The notes below the pieces were generated by a model that saw only the letters and a list, made by a program, of their open reading frames with translations, was not told the origin of the DNA and searched no databases. The position numbers were made by a program, and so were the translations under genes. From Muribaculaceae bacterium (lineage in GTDB: Bacteria; Bacteroidota; Bacteroidia; Bacteroidales; Muribaculaceae), in the NCBI GenBank assembly GCA_017545095.1, contig JAFYCU010000267.1, forward strand, positions 1 through 26,045: a DNA stretch of 26,045 nt. Direction: 5' to 3'. Shown here in pieces: positions 15,202-24,400 of the stretch (positions are counted from its first letter, which is position 1; the number at the start of each line of letters is the position of its first letter).

Positions 15202-18200
15202 TTACCGAAGCACGATGTTGATTATCGCGTTCAGGTCGTCGATGTCCACCTTGTCGCCGCCCATCACCTGGGCGCGGCCTTCGTATTTTTCGGCATCGTC
15301 CAAATCGAGGATGATGTTGATGATGATGTTCATGTCATCAATGTCGACATGGCCGTCGGCATTCACGTCGCCAGGCAGCCACTCTGGCTCATCTTCGCCG
15401 CCCAGGGTCACCGTCTGGATGTTGCTCTCGTCCGACTTCGTGCCGTCGGTGTAGTTGGCCTCGACCTTGAAGTTGAAGGTTTCCAACCGTGCCAGGTCGC
15501 GCACCACACAGGTGGTGTCGGTGATGCCGGTGATCACCCGCACGGTGCTGTCGGTGGGTTCAGGCATGATGCCTGCGGCCGCGTTGAGTGCCTCGGTGGC
15601 ATCGCCGTTGTAGATGGCCAAATCATAGAGCAATGCGCGTTTGGGGCAGGCTGCACGGGCCGAGATGGTGACTCGTTGACCCTCGTCGGCCGGGCAGTCG
15701 AGCACCACCATGTAGTCTTCGGCTTCATGAGTCAGATTAATCTGTTTACTGTCGCTGTCGGTCTTCACGGTGAGCCACACATCGCTGTCGGGAACAACGC
15801 TCTTGGCCCTCATCGTCACCGTCACCTTGCCTTCGCTGTGGCTCAAGTCAAGCTCGGGCGAGGTGATGTAGCCCGGACAATAGGTGCGGTCGTTGAGTCG
15901 CAAGGCTCCATTTTCCACATACACATATTTACCCGTCCATCCTGGATTGCTCAGGTAGTCATCCATGCGGTTGCCAATGCTGGCATAGGTGTCCTTGGTG
16001 AGTGTGGTGAAATCCTCGGCAAGCAGTTCCTCGGCAGGCGGAATCTGACGGTTCACATACAGGGTGTAGCTCTCGGCATGGGGCACCGCCGTCCAGCTGG
16101 CGCGGAACGAGGTGGGATGCACATCGTTGGCCTCGGCCAGGTCGGGCACCAGCTTGAGCATCGCGGCTGTGCCGGTCAAGGTCACCACAACGGTGTCGCA
16201 GTGCGGATAGCACACCATCGCGTTTGCCTGGTAAACGCCTGCCGTGTCGGGCGTGAAATAGACGTTGACCACAGCCCCAGCCATGATACTGTCGGCACTC
16301 AACACCGTCGGGTCTAATCGGAACACCCGAGTGGTGTCGCTCAGCGTGATGGTGGCTTCAACAGCCCCATCAAGATACTCACCCGAAATCGCAAACGAGC
16401 CGCTGACCTCACCGCCTTCCACACAACTCAGTTCCACCAGAGTGGTGTCCACGCTGATGATGGGTCTATTCGGTAACGTCACTGCGCGAACATCCGACCA
16501 TGCGCTTTCCACAGCCATGATGGAATCGACGGGGACGGCCTTCACTTGACAGGTATAGGTGGTGCCGGGAGTGAGACCCGTCACCATGTGGCTCATCTCG
16601 GTGATGCCGCCCACCTCGGCCACCATGGCCGTGTCGTTGGCCACCAGCAGCGTGTAGGTGCAGTCCACGGCGGGCTCGTGCGTCCACGACGCCACAAACG
16701 AGGTGTAGGTCACATCGGTGGCCTCGGCCAGCACAGGCGACTCCAGCACCAGAACGGGCGTGGTGACGGTCATCGCCTGCGACCATGCGCTCTCCACAGC
16801 AGCGGTGGAATCGACGGGGACGGCCTTCACCTGACAGGTATAGGTGGTGCCGGGAATGAGACCCGTCACCACGTGGCTCATCTCGGTGATGCCGCTCACC
16901 TCGGCCACCGTGGCCGTGTCGTTGGCCACCAGCAGCGTGTAGGTGCAGTCCACGGCGGGCTCGTGCGTCCACGACGCCACAAACGAGGTGTAGGTCACCT
17001 CGGTGGCCTCGGCCAGCACAGGCGACTCCAGCACAATGGTATCGATTTCCTCTTTCATATACCACAGCGAGGCGGTTCCATCGTGGTTGAGGGTGATTTC
17101 GGTCACCGGCTTTTCCACTGGCCCGGCTCCTCCCGTGGTCGAGGCCAGCACGCCACCCTCGTCCATGTTGGCATTCATCGGCGGTGTGGAGGTGGGAGTG
17201 AACGAATGGTTGTCCTCACCATACAGGTCATATTCCTCGGTGCCTGGCAGCACCACCACGCCTTGTGCATTGTAGCGATCGGCCGAGCACACATCGTCGG
17301 CCGGGATGATGGTGGCCAGCTGCACCAGGTTGTTGTTGACCGTGTTCAGATTCCAGCGGTTGGCAATATAGGTGAAGTGGGTGATCAGCACCCCCTCGTC
17401 GCGTATGCAGGCATCCCATCCCTGCTTGTGGCGGTTCTCCAGCACCCAATACTCGTTGTCGTTCTTGGCTGTGATTTTGATGGCCTGGTCGCCATCGGGG
17501 CTGCCGCTGTTGAACACGGGCAGGGTGTATTGGGTGTTTGCCTCGGGCGTGATGTAGTCGAGCCAGCCCATGAAGTTTTTCTCATAGGCACTGTAGCCGA
17601 TGGGGGTGTCGCCATCCACCTCGATGCCATTGTAGCAACCGGTGTCCATCAGGCTCCAGGTGCCCATGCCGTAGTACCCATATTTATAGGTGGTCTCGTA
17701 GAAATCGGGCAAACCCAGGCAGTGCGAGAACTCATGGCAAAAGGTGCCTATGCCGTCCATCACGGTGCCGTTGTCATCAGCTCCACCCACCTCGTTGAAC
17801 ACCGCAAACTTGTCGATGGTGACGCCATTACGGTGCTCTGGCCCCGTGCCGTCGCTGTAGATATAGCCTTGCGAGAGCGACCACTGGCACGGCCAGATGG
17901 CCTCACTCACATAGGACTGCGCTTCGCCCACACCGGCATAGACCACGATGCACACATCCACCTCGCCATCGCCATCGTTGTCATACTGGCTCCAGTCGAT
18001 GTCGTCGGCAGCTTTAGTGATGGCATGCACCACCATGCGGGCCACGCCCTTGTCCTGGCCGTTACTCTTGTTGGCACCATAGGTGGCGCGTGAGAACTTC
18101 AGCGTGTAGATGCCATAGACATCGAACTGTGGTGTGAACTGTCCGTGGCTTTGGTCGGTGAAATACTGGAGCACGCTCTTGGCGTTGGTCTTGTACTGAG

Positions 18201-18666
18201 CCTCGAATTGCTCCTTGGTGCTCGACATCTGCTTGTCGGTGTATTGCACGAGGATAATGGGCACGCGTGGCGAACCACCGTTGGGCACCTGCGTGGCGCG
18301 GCGGCTGCCGTTGGCCTGAGTCCGTTGCACACGGTGGGTAAGCGATTGGGTGGACCACAGCTTCAACTGCTCCTGGTGCTGCGCCACAAATGCCTGCTCG
18401 CCTGCCGAACGGCCCACAACATCGTGAGCCCGAACGGTGGTCAGCTCACCGGCCTGGGTGTAGTAATAACCGCCGTCAGCACCTTGAGCAATGGTGAGTC
18501 CGTCGGCGGTGCACAGACTGTGGTGGAACTCATCGCCCAGCTGCTGCACCATCAGTGTGGTGCCGTCGCTCTGGGCAACGGTGTACATACCACGCTTGGC
18601 AGGCACAGCCCTGGCCGTGGCACACAACAGCAGCGTGATGATAACAATCGTAAAAATCCTATTCAT
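15202..18666 (-). CDS. Secreted M6-family metalloprotease with FN3, split FN3/jelly-roll and dockerin-like tail
   Basis: The 1154-residue product is an exported zinc endopeptidase. It has a signal peptide (1-20), a pro-region with MYTVAQSDG (27-35), and an M6 catalytic domain with HEFSHCLGLPD (His311, Glu312, His315, Asp321). Two nearly identical FN3 domains (about 546-638 and 641-733) follow. An ASH-like beta domain (about 737-835) comes next. Then an FN3 domain (FRASW at 854, VITGITD at 1044) appears interrupted by a jelly-roll of about 150 residues (880-1025). A C-terminal dockerin-like tail (GDVNADGHVDIDD from 1099) ends the protein. The start is the ATG at 18666, because it gives a clean signal peptide; a longer frame to 18774 would run through an AT-rich leader. 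No cohesin is in the window. Confidence 0.88.
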   Translation of the reverse strand: MNRIFTIVIITLLLCATARAVPAKRGMYTVAQSDGTTLMVQQLGDEFHHSLCTADGLTIAQGADGGYYYTQAGELTTVRAHDVVGRSAGEQAFVAQHQEQLKLWSTQSLTHRVQRTQANGSRRATQVPNGGSPRVPIILVQYTDKQMSSTKEQFEAQYKTNAKSVLQYFTDQSHGQFTPQFDVYGIYTLKFSRATYGANKSNGQDKGVARMVVHAITKAADDIDWSQYDNDGDGEVDVCIVVYAGVGEAQSYVSEAIWPCQWSLSQGYIYSDGTGPEHRNGVTIDKFAVFNEVGGADDNGTVMDGIGTFCHEFSHCLGLPDFYETTYKYGYYGMGTWSLMDTGCYNGIEVDGDTPIGYSAYEKNFMGWLDYITPEANTQYTLPVFNSGSPDGDQAIKITAKNDNEYWVLENRHKQGWDACIRDEGVLITHFTYIANRWNLNTVNNNLVQLATIIPADDVCSADRYNAQGVVVLPGTEEYDLYGEDNHSFTPTSTPPMNANMDEGGVLASTTGGAGPVEKPVTEITLNHDGTASLWYMKEEIDTIVLESPVLAEATEVTYTSFVASWTHEPAVDCTYTLLVANDTATVAEVSGITEMSHVVTGLIPGTTYTCQVKAVPVDSTAAVESAWSQAMTVTTPVLVLESPVLAEATDVTYTSFVASWTHEPAVDCTYTLLVANDTAMVAEVGGITEMSHMVTGLTPGTTYTCQVKAVPVDSIMAVESAWSDVRAVTLPNRPIISVDTTLVELSCVEGGEVSGSFAISGEYLDGAVEATITLSDTTRVFRLDPTVLSADSIMAGAVVNVYFTPDTAGVYQANAMVCYPHCDTVVVTLTGTAAMLKLVPDLAEANDVHPTSFRASWTAVPHAESYTLYVNRQIPPAEELLAEDFTTLTKDTYASIGNRMDDYLSNPGWTGKYVYVENGALRLNDRTYCPGYITSPELDLSHSEGKVTVTMRAKSVVPDSDVWLTVKTDSDSKQINLTHEAEDYMVVLDCPADEGQRVTISARAACPKRALLYDLAIYNGDATEALNAAAGIMPEPTDSTVRVITGITDTTCVVRDLARLETFNFKVEANYTDGTKSDESNIQTVTLGGEDEPEWLPGDVNADGHVDIDDMNIIINIILDLDDAEKYEGRAQVMGGDKVDIDDLNAIINIVLR
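16496..17034 (-). repeat. 285-bp tandem duplication encoding two FN3 domains
   Basis: Sequence at 16496-16749 repeats at 16781-17034 with an offset of exactly 285 bp (95 codons). Only scattered differences are seen, such as ACATCGGTG versus ACCTCGGTG. The reading frame is kept. Confidence 0.88.
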
Positions 18667-18862
18667 GAGCCATCGAATATAAATCAATGAAGTGTGAAAA
18701 TCAAATAGAAAAATTAGACAAAAGAACATAAGCCTTTGACTGCGGTTGGCATAAGAACAAAAGCAAGAATACAAGAGTTAAGTAGTGAAAAATAAGTATA
18801 TTGACCTCTCTGTTTTCCTTGTTCTTGTCATCCATGACCGTTTCCTTTTATCTTTCTCGCTG

Positions 18863-18893
18863 CAAAGTTAGTGCAAGTTGAGCGCAACGCAAA
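18863..18893 (-). promoter_or_regulatory. Promoter for the M6 protease gene, inside a repeated segment
   Basis: On the minus strand, TTTG (18890-18893), a 19-nt spacer and TAACTTTG (18863-18870) match the consensus. The predicted start near 18856 leaves an unusually long leader of about 190 nt. Confidence 0.7.
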
Positions 18894-19038
18894 ACAAAAG
18901 ACGAAGTTTTTTGTTTTTCATTGCCGAAACGCCGCCTAATTTCGACCGCGACAGCGGTCAACGTTAGTGCAAGCCGAGCGAAAACGCATATTTATTTGCA
19001 GTTTTTCGTGCCGCCAGATTTCGGACAGCGGCAATGAA

Positions 19039-19067
19039 GAGCCGCACCCCGAATTGAGATGCGGCTC
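19039..19067 (-). terminator. Hairpin downstream of the protease-less paralogue
   Basis: GAGCCGCA (19039-19046) pairs with TGCGGCTC (19060-19067) around a 13-nt loop. It lies 32 nt after the stop at 19099. Only a weak TTCATT follows on the minus strand. Loop and arms resemble the hairpin at 21176-21204. Confidence 0.5.
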
Positions 19068-19098
19068 CACTTATCACTTGCTCCTTGTCGTTGCTGGC

Positions 19099-21066
19099 TT
19101 ACTGAGCGAGCACGATGTTGATCACCTCGTTCATGTCGGCAACATCCACGCCGGGGTTGCCCATCACCTGTGCGCGGCCGTTGTAGTTGTCGGCGCTGTC
19201 CTTGCCCAAGATGATGTTGATGATGATGTTCACATCCTCGATGTCGACATAGCCGTCGCCGTTCACATCACCGCGCTTCCATTCAGGCTCATCCTCGCCG
19301 CCCAGTGTCACCGTCTCGATGTTGCTGGCCATCGACTTGGTGCCATCGGTGTAGTTGGCCTCGACCTTGAAGTTGAACGAGCCTCCGCGGGTGAGGTCGG
19401 TCACCACATAGGTGTTGTCGGTGATGCCGGTAATCACGCGGCTGGTGCTGTCGCCCTGCTCGCTGGCGCGTGCCGGAGCATTCATTGCCGTGGCGTCGCC
19501 GCTGAAGAAGGCCACGTTGTAGAGCAGTGCGCGCTTGGTGGCCTCGTCGCGTGCTGCGATGGTCACCTTTTGTGCCTTGGCGGCGATGCAGCCCACCACC
19601 ACGGTGTAGTCGGTGGCCTCGTCGGTGAGGGTGATTTGCTTGCTGTCGGTGTCGGTCTTCACGGTGAGCCACACGTTGCGGTCGGTGGTGCTGTAGGACT
19701 TGGCGTTGATTTTCACGGTCACCAGGCCGCCGCTCTTGCTCAGGTCAAGCTCGGGGGTGGTGATGTAGCCGCCACCGGCGGTGCGCTCGTTCAATCGCAA
19801 CGCGCCGTTCTCCAAGAACACGCGCTTGCCCGTCCAACCGGGATTGCTCAGGAAGTTGTCCATATAGTTGCCGATGTTCACGGTCGATGTCTGTGTAAGT
19901 CCGGTGAAGTCCTCCGAGAGCAGCTCCACGGCGTCCTGACTCACGGCATCCACATAGAGCGTGTAGCTCTCCACGTTGCGCACGGGGGTCCAGGTGGCAC
20001 GGAACGAGGTGGGATGAATATCGCTGGCCTCCTGCATCACAGGCACCTCTTTCACCATGCTGGCGTGGCCGTTGATGTTCACCACAATGGGGTCAAGGCC
20101 GGGGAAGCTCACCGTGGCGGTGGCGTGATAGTCGCCGGCGGTGGCAGGGGTGAAATAGACGTTGATCACGGCATCGGCCATGATGCTGTAACCGCTCACG
20201 ACGGTCTTGCCCAGGCGGAACACGCCGTTGGGGTCGTTGAGCGTGATGGTGGCCACGGCATCCTCGTCGAGATACTCGCCCGAGATCATGAACGAGCCAC
20301 GACCCTCGGCACCCTCGGCGCAATTGATTTCCACGTTGGTGATGTCCACCCTCATACCTGGCTCGGTGGGCAGATACACGGTCTGGACTTCGCTCCACAG
20401 GCTCTCCTGGGCTGTAGTGGCATTCACGGGCACGGCCTTCACACGGAACGAGTAAGTCTCGCCCATAATCATGTCGGTGACGTTAAAGCTCTTCTCGGTG
20501 ATGTCCTCCTGCTCGAGCACCACGCCGCCGTAGTGGTTCTGCACCATCAGCGTGTAGGTGCAGGCTTGTGCTGCGGTGTGGGTCCAGCTGGCGGTGAACG
20601 AGGTGGCTTCCACGTTGGTGGCCTCATCAAGCACGGGAGCGTCGAGGCGCGGCAGCGTGCTCGCGGCCAAGGTGTTGACGACAACAGCGTTCGACCAGTC
20701 GCTCTCGTCGGCCATGTCGGCAAGCACGGGAACGGCCTTCACCTTCACGGTGTAGCGGGCGCTGGAGGAAAGTCCAGTAACACAGTAGTACAGGTCGGTG
20801 ATTCCCGTTTCCTCTACAATGGTGGCATTGCCACTAGTGACCAGCAGCGTGTAGGTGCAGCTCACTGTGGGCGTGTGTGACCAGTTGGCAACAAACGACG
20901 ACTCGGTGACTTCCGAGGCTTCGTCCATCACGGGGGCCTCGAGGGCAGCTGTAGGTGCTCCCTGTTCTGCGTTCAGGAGCGACTGGAAGCCGTCGCTCTG
21001 GGCAACAGTGTACAGACCGCTGCTCATGAGCAACGTGACCACTGCAGTTGTAAAAAGCTTATTCAT
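19099..21066 (-). CDS. Secreted protease-less paralogue of the M6 protein (FN3, split FN3/jelly-roll, dockerin-like tail)
   Basis: The 655-residue exported protein has no catalytic domain. Its signal peptide (MNKLFTTAVVTLLM, cleavage likely around YTVA/Q near 22) runs into SDGF, echoing the MYTVAQSDG pro-region of the neighbouring M6 protease. It then has two FN3 domains (about 42-132 and 141-232), an ASH-like domain (about 238-333), an FN3 domain (FRATW at 355 to VTL at 588) apparently interrupted by a jelly-roll (about 378-525), and a dockerin-like tail (GDVNGDGYVDIED from 599). Most of the 3' half is closely similar to the M6 protein. It looks like a duplicate that lost the protease domain, perhaps now a binding or scaffold partner. 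The start is the ATG at 21066. Confidence 0.85.
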   Translation of the reverse strand: MNKLFTTAVVTLLMSSGLYTVAQSDGFQSLLNAEQGAPTAALEAPVMDEASEVTESSFVANWSHTPTVSCTYTLLVTSGNATIVEETGITDLYYCVTGLSSSARYTVKVKAVPVLADMADESDWSNAVVVNTLAASTLPRLDAPVLDEATNVEATSFTASWTHTAAQACTYTLMVQNHYGGVVLEQEDITEKSFNVTDMIMGETYSFRVKAVPVNATTAQESLWSEVQTVYLPTEPGMRVDITNVEINCAEGAEGRGSFMISGEYLDEDAVATITLNDPNGVFRLGKTVVSGYSIMADAVINVYFTPATAGDYHATATVSFPGLDPIVVNINGHASMVKEVPVMQEASDIHPTSFRATWTPVRNVESYTLYVDAVSQDAVELLSEDFTGLTQTSTVNIGNYMDNFLSNPGWTGKRVFLENGALRLNERTAGGGYITTPELDLSKSGGLVTVKINAKSYSTTDRNVWLTVKTDTDSKQITLTDEATDYTVVVGCIAAKAQKVTIAARDEATKRALLYNVAFFSGDATAMNAPARASEQGDSTSRVITGITDNTYVVTDLTRGGSFNFKVEANYTDGTKSMASNIETVTLGGEDEPEWKRGDVNGDGYVDIEDVNIIINIILGKDSADNYNGRAQVMGNPGVDVADMNEVINIVLAQ

Positions 21067-21115
21067 TGATAATAGTTTTGATGAAAAATAAAACATTGAT
21101 TTCGAAAAAGATTGG

Positions 21116-21145
21116 CAAAGTTACAAAATTAAAACGACAGCCAAG
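21116..21145 (-). promoter_or_regulatory. Promoter candidate for the protease-less paralogue
   Basis: On the minus strand, TAACTTTG (21116-21123) is a perfect -7 box. The -33 position (21142-21145) reads CTTG, one mismatch, with an 18-nt spacer. Confidence 0.5.
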
Positions 21146-21168
21146 TCATTCAAGCACTTAAAGTTTCT

Positions 21169-21204
21169 AAAAAGCGGAGCCGCCCCCAATCGAGAAGCGG
21201 CTCC
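21169..21204 (-). terminator. Intrinsic terminator on the minus strand after the S8 gene
   Basis: GGAGCCGC and GCGGCTCC (21176-21183 with 21197-21204) form an 8-bp stem with a 13-nt loop. On the minus strand it is followed by GCTTTTTAG. It lies about 200 nt downstream of the S8 stop. Confidence 0.65.
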
Positions 21205-21292
21205 AAATCACAAGCGATGTGTTAAAAACAGGTTCTTGGCTTCGGTCATCCGGCCAGCCCAAGGGCAGGCTCTACATTTGGCTTCGGTCATC

Positions 21293-21312
21293 AGCCGCAC
21301 CGGGGTGCGGCT
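21293..21312 (-). repeat. Palindrome family A copy 3
   Basis: AGCCGCACC (21293-21301), centre GG, GGTGCGGCT (21304-21312). A degenerate sister with the same CTCTACAT flank lies about 35 bp to the left. Confidence 0.85.
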
Positions 21313-21336
21313 CTACATGACTCGGTATTCTCCGGA

Positions 21337-21368
21337 AGCCTCATGGGGTTTGGGAAGGCCATGAGGCT
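21337..21368 (-). repeat. Inverted repeat AGCCTCATGG / CCATGAGGCT after the S8 stop
   Basis: Perfect 10-bp arms (21337-21346 and 21359-21368) around a 12-nt loop, about 35 nt downstream of the S8 stop on the minus strand. There is no T-run. Parts of the loop resemble GGGGAGGCCACAAG at about 3356-3369 and 25366-25379 (complement). Confidence 0.75.
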
Positions 21369-21404
21369 CGGTTCTCGGTTCTTGCTTCTTGGTTCTTGCT
21401 TCTC
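21367..21404 (-). repeat. Heptamer array starting in the S8 stop codon
   Basis: On the minus strand the units are AAGCAAG and AACCAAG alternating, then two AACCGAG. The array starts inside the TGA stop (21403-21405). The first 14 nt including the stop, TGAGAAGCAAGAAC, are identical to 3270-3283 at the debranching-enzyme stop. Confidence 0.85.
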
Positions 21405-24400
21405 AATTCAGCACCATGTTGATGAGTGCGTTGACGTCGGCCACATCTACCGTGCTGTTGCCCAGGATATAGGCGCGGCCGTCGTAGTTGGCGGCATTGT
21501 CGAGGTCGAGCACGATGTTGATGAGGATGTTCACATCGTTGATGTCCACGCTGCCATCGGCGTTCACATCACCCGGCAAGAACACCACATCGGGAGTCGG
21601 CGAAAGCGTCACCTCCTCCACATTCGACCACTCGCTCTCGCTTTGGTTGGCATACACGGCCTTGACCTTGTAGGTGAACGTGCCGCCGGCGGTGAGGTCG
21701 CGCACCACATAGCTCTTGCCGGTGATGCCGGTAATCACCCGCGTGGTGCTGTCGCCAGTCTCCACGGCGGCCAGCAGGCGGGCATTGGACGGCTCGCTGA
21801 TATCGCCGGCATAAATCTTGATGCTGGCAATGCTCACATAGGCCCAGTAGCGCGTGCTGGTGGTGTAGGGGTTGAACTGTATCTGCTCATTGCTCTGGGC
21901 GTTGAGCACATAGGTGTAGGTGGCCATGTCGTTGGTGAGCATCTGCGTCTGCGTGTCGCCGGCGCTCACCGTCTTCACCGTCAAACCGGTCTCGATGTTG
22001 GTGGAGTTGGCCTGGAAAGCCTCGCAGTCCACCACCACCGAGATTTTGTCGAACCCCTCGGGCAGTGTCACCGATGTGCGCAGGTTGCTGGAGGCATTGT
22101 TCTGCTCGCGGATGATGATGGAACCGTTGTTCACATACAGATAGTTATTCACCGACCAGCCCTCGGGCAGATAGTTCGAGGCATTGCTTGACTGGTTGGT
22201 GAGTCCTCCGCCGCTGCCGGTCACTGCCGTCAGCCCCGACAGGTCGGCCTCGTCCAGCAGCACATATTCGGGTTGCGGCGGTGTGGGCTCCACATAGCTC
22301 ACCTCGAGTGTGTAGCTGGCAATGTTCTCGGCTGCCGTAGCGTCGTCCCAGTCGGCCCGGAACGAGGTGTGCTTCACATATTCCTCATCGGCAGGCCGCA
22401 TCACGGGCACCTCAAATGCACCGGTGCCGGTGAGGGTCATCGTCACAGTCTGCGCGTTGTTGCTGGCGAGTTTCACCGTCGCGGTGTATGCCTCGTTGGC
22501 CTTGGGCGTGAAAGTGATGGTGACCGTTTTGCCGGCGGTGGCATCGGCCTTGCTCACGGTGGTGTTGCTCAGTTGGAACACGCCAGCCGCATCGGTGAGC
22601 GTGAGCATCACGTTGCCCTCCAGGTTGGTACCCGAGAGGTTGAAAGTCTGCGTGGCATTGCCACCCACGGTCACCGGGTCAAAGGCCATCTGGGTGGGTG
22701 CGACAATCGCCGGCCCCACATAGGTGGCCTTGCCCGTCAGTGCCACCTCCACATTCGTGGCATTGCTGCTCGTGAGCGTGATGGTGCCAGAGTAGGTGGC
22801 AGCAACACGGGCTGTGGGCTTGAACGTCACAGTGATGGTGGATCCGCCGGCCTCGGCAGTCGCCATAGCAACGTGGGTGGATGAAACGGTAAAGTGCTCC
22901 GTATCGCTCACTGTGAGCGTGATGTCGCCCTCCAGGTTGGCTCCCGTCACGGTGAACGTCTTGGTGACGGTGCTGCCGGCGGCGATTTCGCCAAAGTCGA
23001 GCGACGCCGGCTCGGCGTTGATGCGCGGGGTCTCCACCACATCGCCCAGGATGTACTGGATGCCGGCCAGGGCATCGATCTTGCCGTTGCCGAAGTGGGT
23101 GCGATTGGTGCCGTTGGTATAGGAGTCGGTGATGGCGGTGGCACGCATGATTTCCTTCACGTCGTTCACGGTGAGTTCCTTGCCCACCGACTTGGCTGCC
23201 TGTAGCCACAGGGCCACCACGCCGGCGGCGGCGGGTGTGGCCATCGACGTGCCCTCGAGCGAGCCGTAGGGGTTGGACGTGTCGCTGTTCACGCGGTAGT
23301 AGCCATATTCTTCGGAATTGCCGTTCAGGAAGCTCACATCGCCATTGGTGTCGTAGTGGTTCACAGCCGAAATCACCGTGGCACCAGGGGCACAAATCCA
23401 CGGGTAGGACTCACCAGTGGGGCTTTGGTCGGCTACGGCATAGCTCGAGAAATAGGCCACGTCGCCCAGCGTGTAATTCAGCTGATGCGTATGGTTTTGG
23501 TAGTCGGTCACGCTGGTCTTGGTGGAATAGGCGCCAATCGAGATGGCATTGGCAATGGTGGCCTCGTCGCTCACGCACATGTCGTCGGAGCCTTTGGTCC
23601 ACGTGTAACCGCTGGTGGATGGCGTGTTGGTGAAATAGGTGTAGGCCGCTCCGCTCCAAATGTCCACCAGGGTGCTGCCGTTCGAGGGATAGAACTGCAC
23701 GGCGAGCTTGTAGCCGCTGTAGAGCTGCAACCCGCTGGTGTAGAGCAGGATCTGCGACTTGCTGCTGCTCACATAGTTGCGGTAGGCCACGAGCGAGCCG
23801 CTGGCATAACTGCTCAGGCCGCTCACCTGCGAGCCCTGTGAGCTGGGGTTCACCTCGATTTCGGTCACCTTGGTGCCGTTGCTCTTGAGCACAATCACCT
23901 TGCACATGAGCGTAACACCGGTGGAACGCGACCAGGCGTTGGCCAGGATACCATAATAATACGACAGGCCATAGTCGGTGTTGTAGTTCATCACCGTGCC
24001 CAGGGGATTCGACTTCGTTGACGTGCCCGACACGTGGAATCCGTTGGTACCGGCATCGTTCGAGGCGGCAAACAGGCAGATGTGGTTGGGGTGGCTGTCG
24101 CCAAAGTACTGGTTCACCACTTCGGCAATGTCGCCCGTGCCATCGTGGGGACCATATTGCCCTCCCCAACTGTTGCTCACCACCACCGGCATGCCCTTGC
24201 TGTCGGCATAGTTGCAGATTTTCTGGAACGAGTTGGCCAGATAGGTCTCGCTCAGGTCGCAGCCGGCCAGGTACAGGTCGGCGTCGGGGGCCATGCCGCC
24301 GTAGGTGGCGTTGGCATGGTCGTCGGTCACCGTGGTCGACGTGCCGTTGAGCACCACGCTCGAGCCGCCGGCCGTGGAGCTGGTGTGCGTGCCGTGGTCC

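Larger units (their letters stand above)
18667..19098. other. Leader and repeat-bearing intergenic region upstream of the M6 gene
   Basis: There is no gene here. Positions 18667-18856 would be an AT-rich, roughly 190-nt leader of the M6 mRNA, from the promoter at 18863-18893. Beyond it are two diverged copies, about 96 bp apart (from 18867 and 18963), that both begin GTTAGTGCAAG and share a C/G-rich end with ACAGCGG. A hairpin GACCGC-GACA-GCGGTC lies at 18944-18959, and CATTGCCG (18919-18926) is inverted at 19029-19036. The stretch closes with the hairpin after the next gene. Confidence 0.6.
21067..21402. other. Intergenic region between the paralogue and the S8 protease
   Basis: There is no gene here. 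It contains a promoter candidate for the 21066 gene (21116-21145) and an intrinsic terminator hairpin (21169-21204). A degenerate AGCCC/GGGC palindrome lies at about 21255-21273, palindrome A at 21293-21312, and a 10-bp-arm hairpin at 21337-21368. Heptamers (21367-21404) reach into the S8 stop codon. Confidence 0.7.

Noticed and set aside
18667..18774. Start of the M6 protein at 18774, adding 36 residues
   Set aside because: The extension would run through an AT-rich leader and place residues before a good signal peptide that begins at 18666.
18967..20880. Long plus-strand open frame of 637 codons opposite the paralogue gene
   Set aside because: The minus strand encodes recognisable FN3, jelly-roll and dockerin-like domains. 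The plus frame is low-complexity His/Val/Gly sequence.
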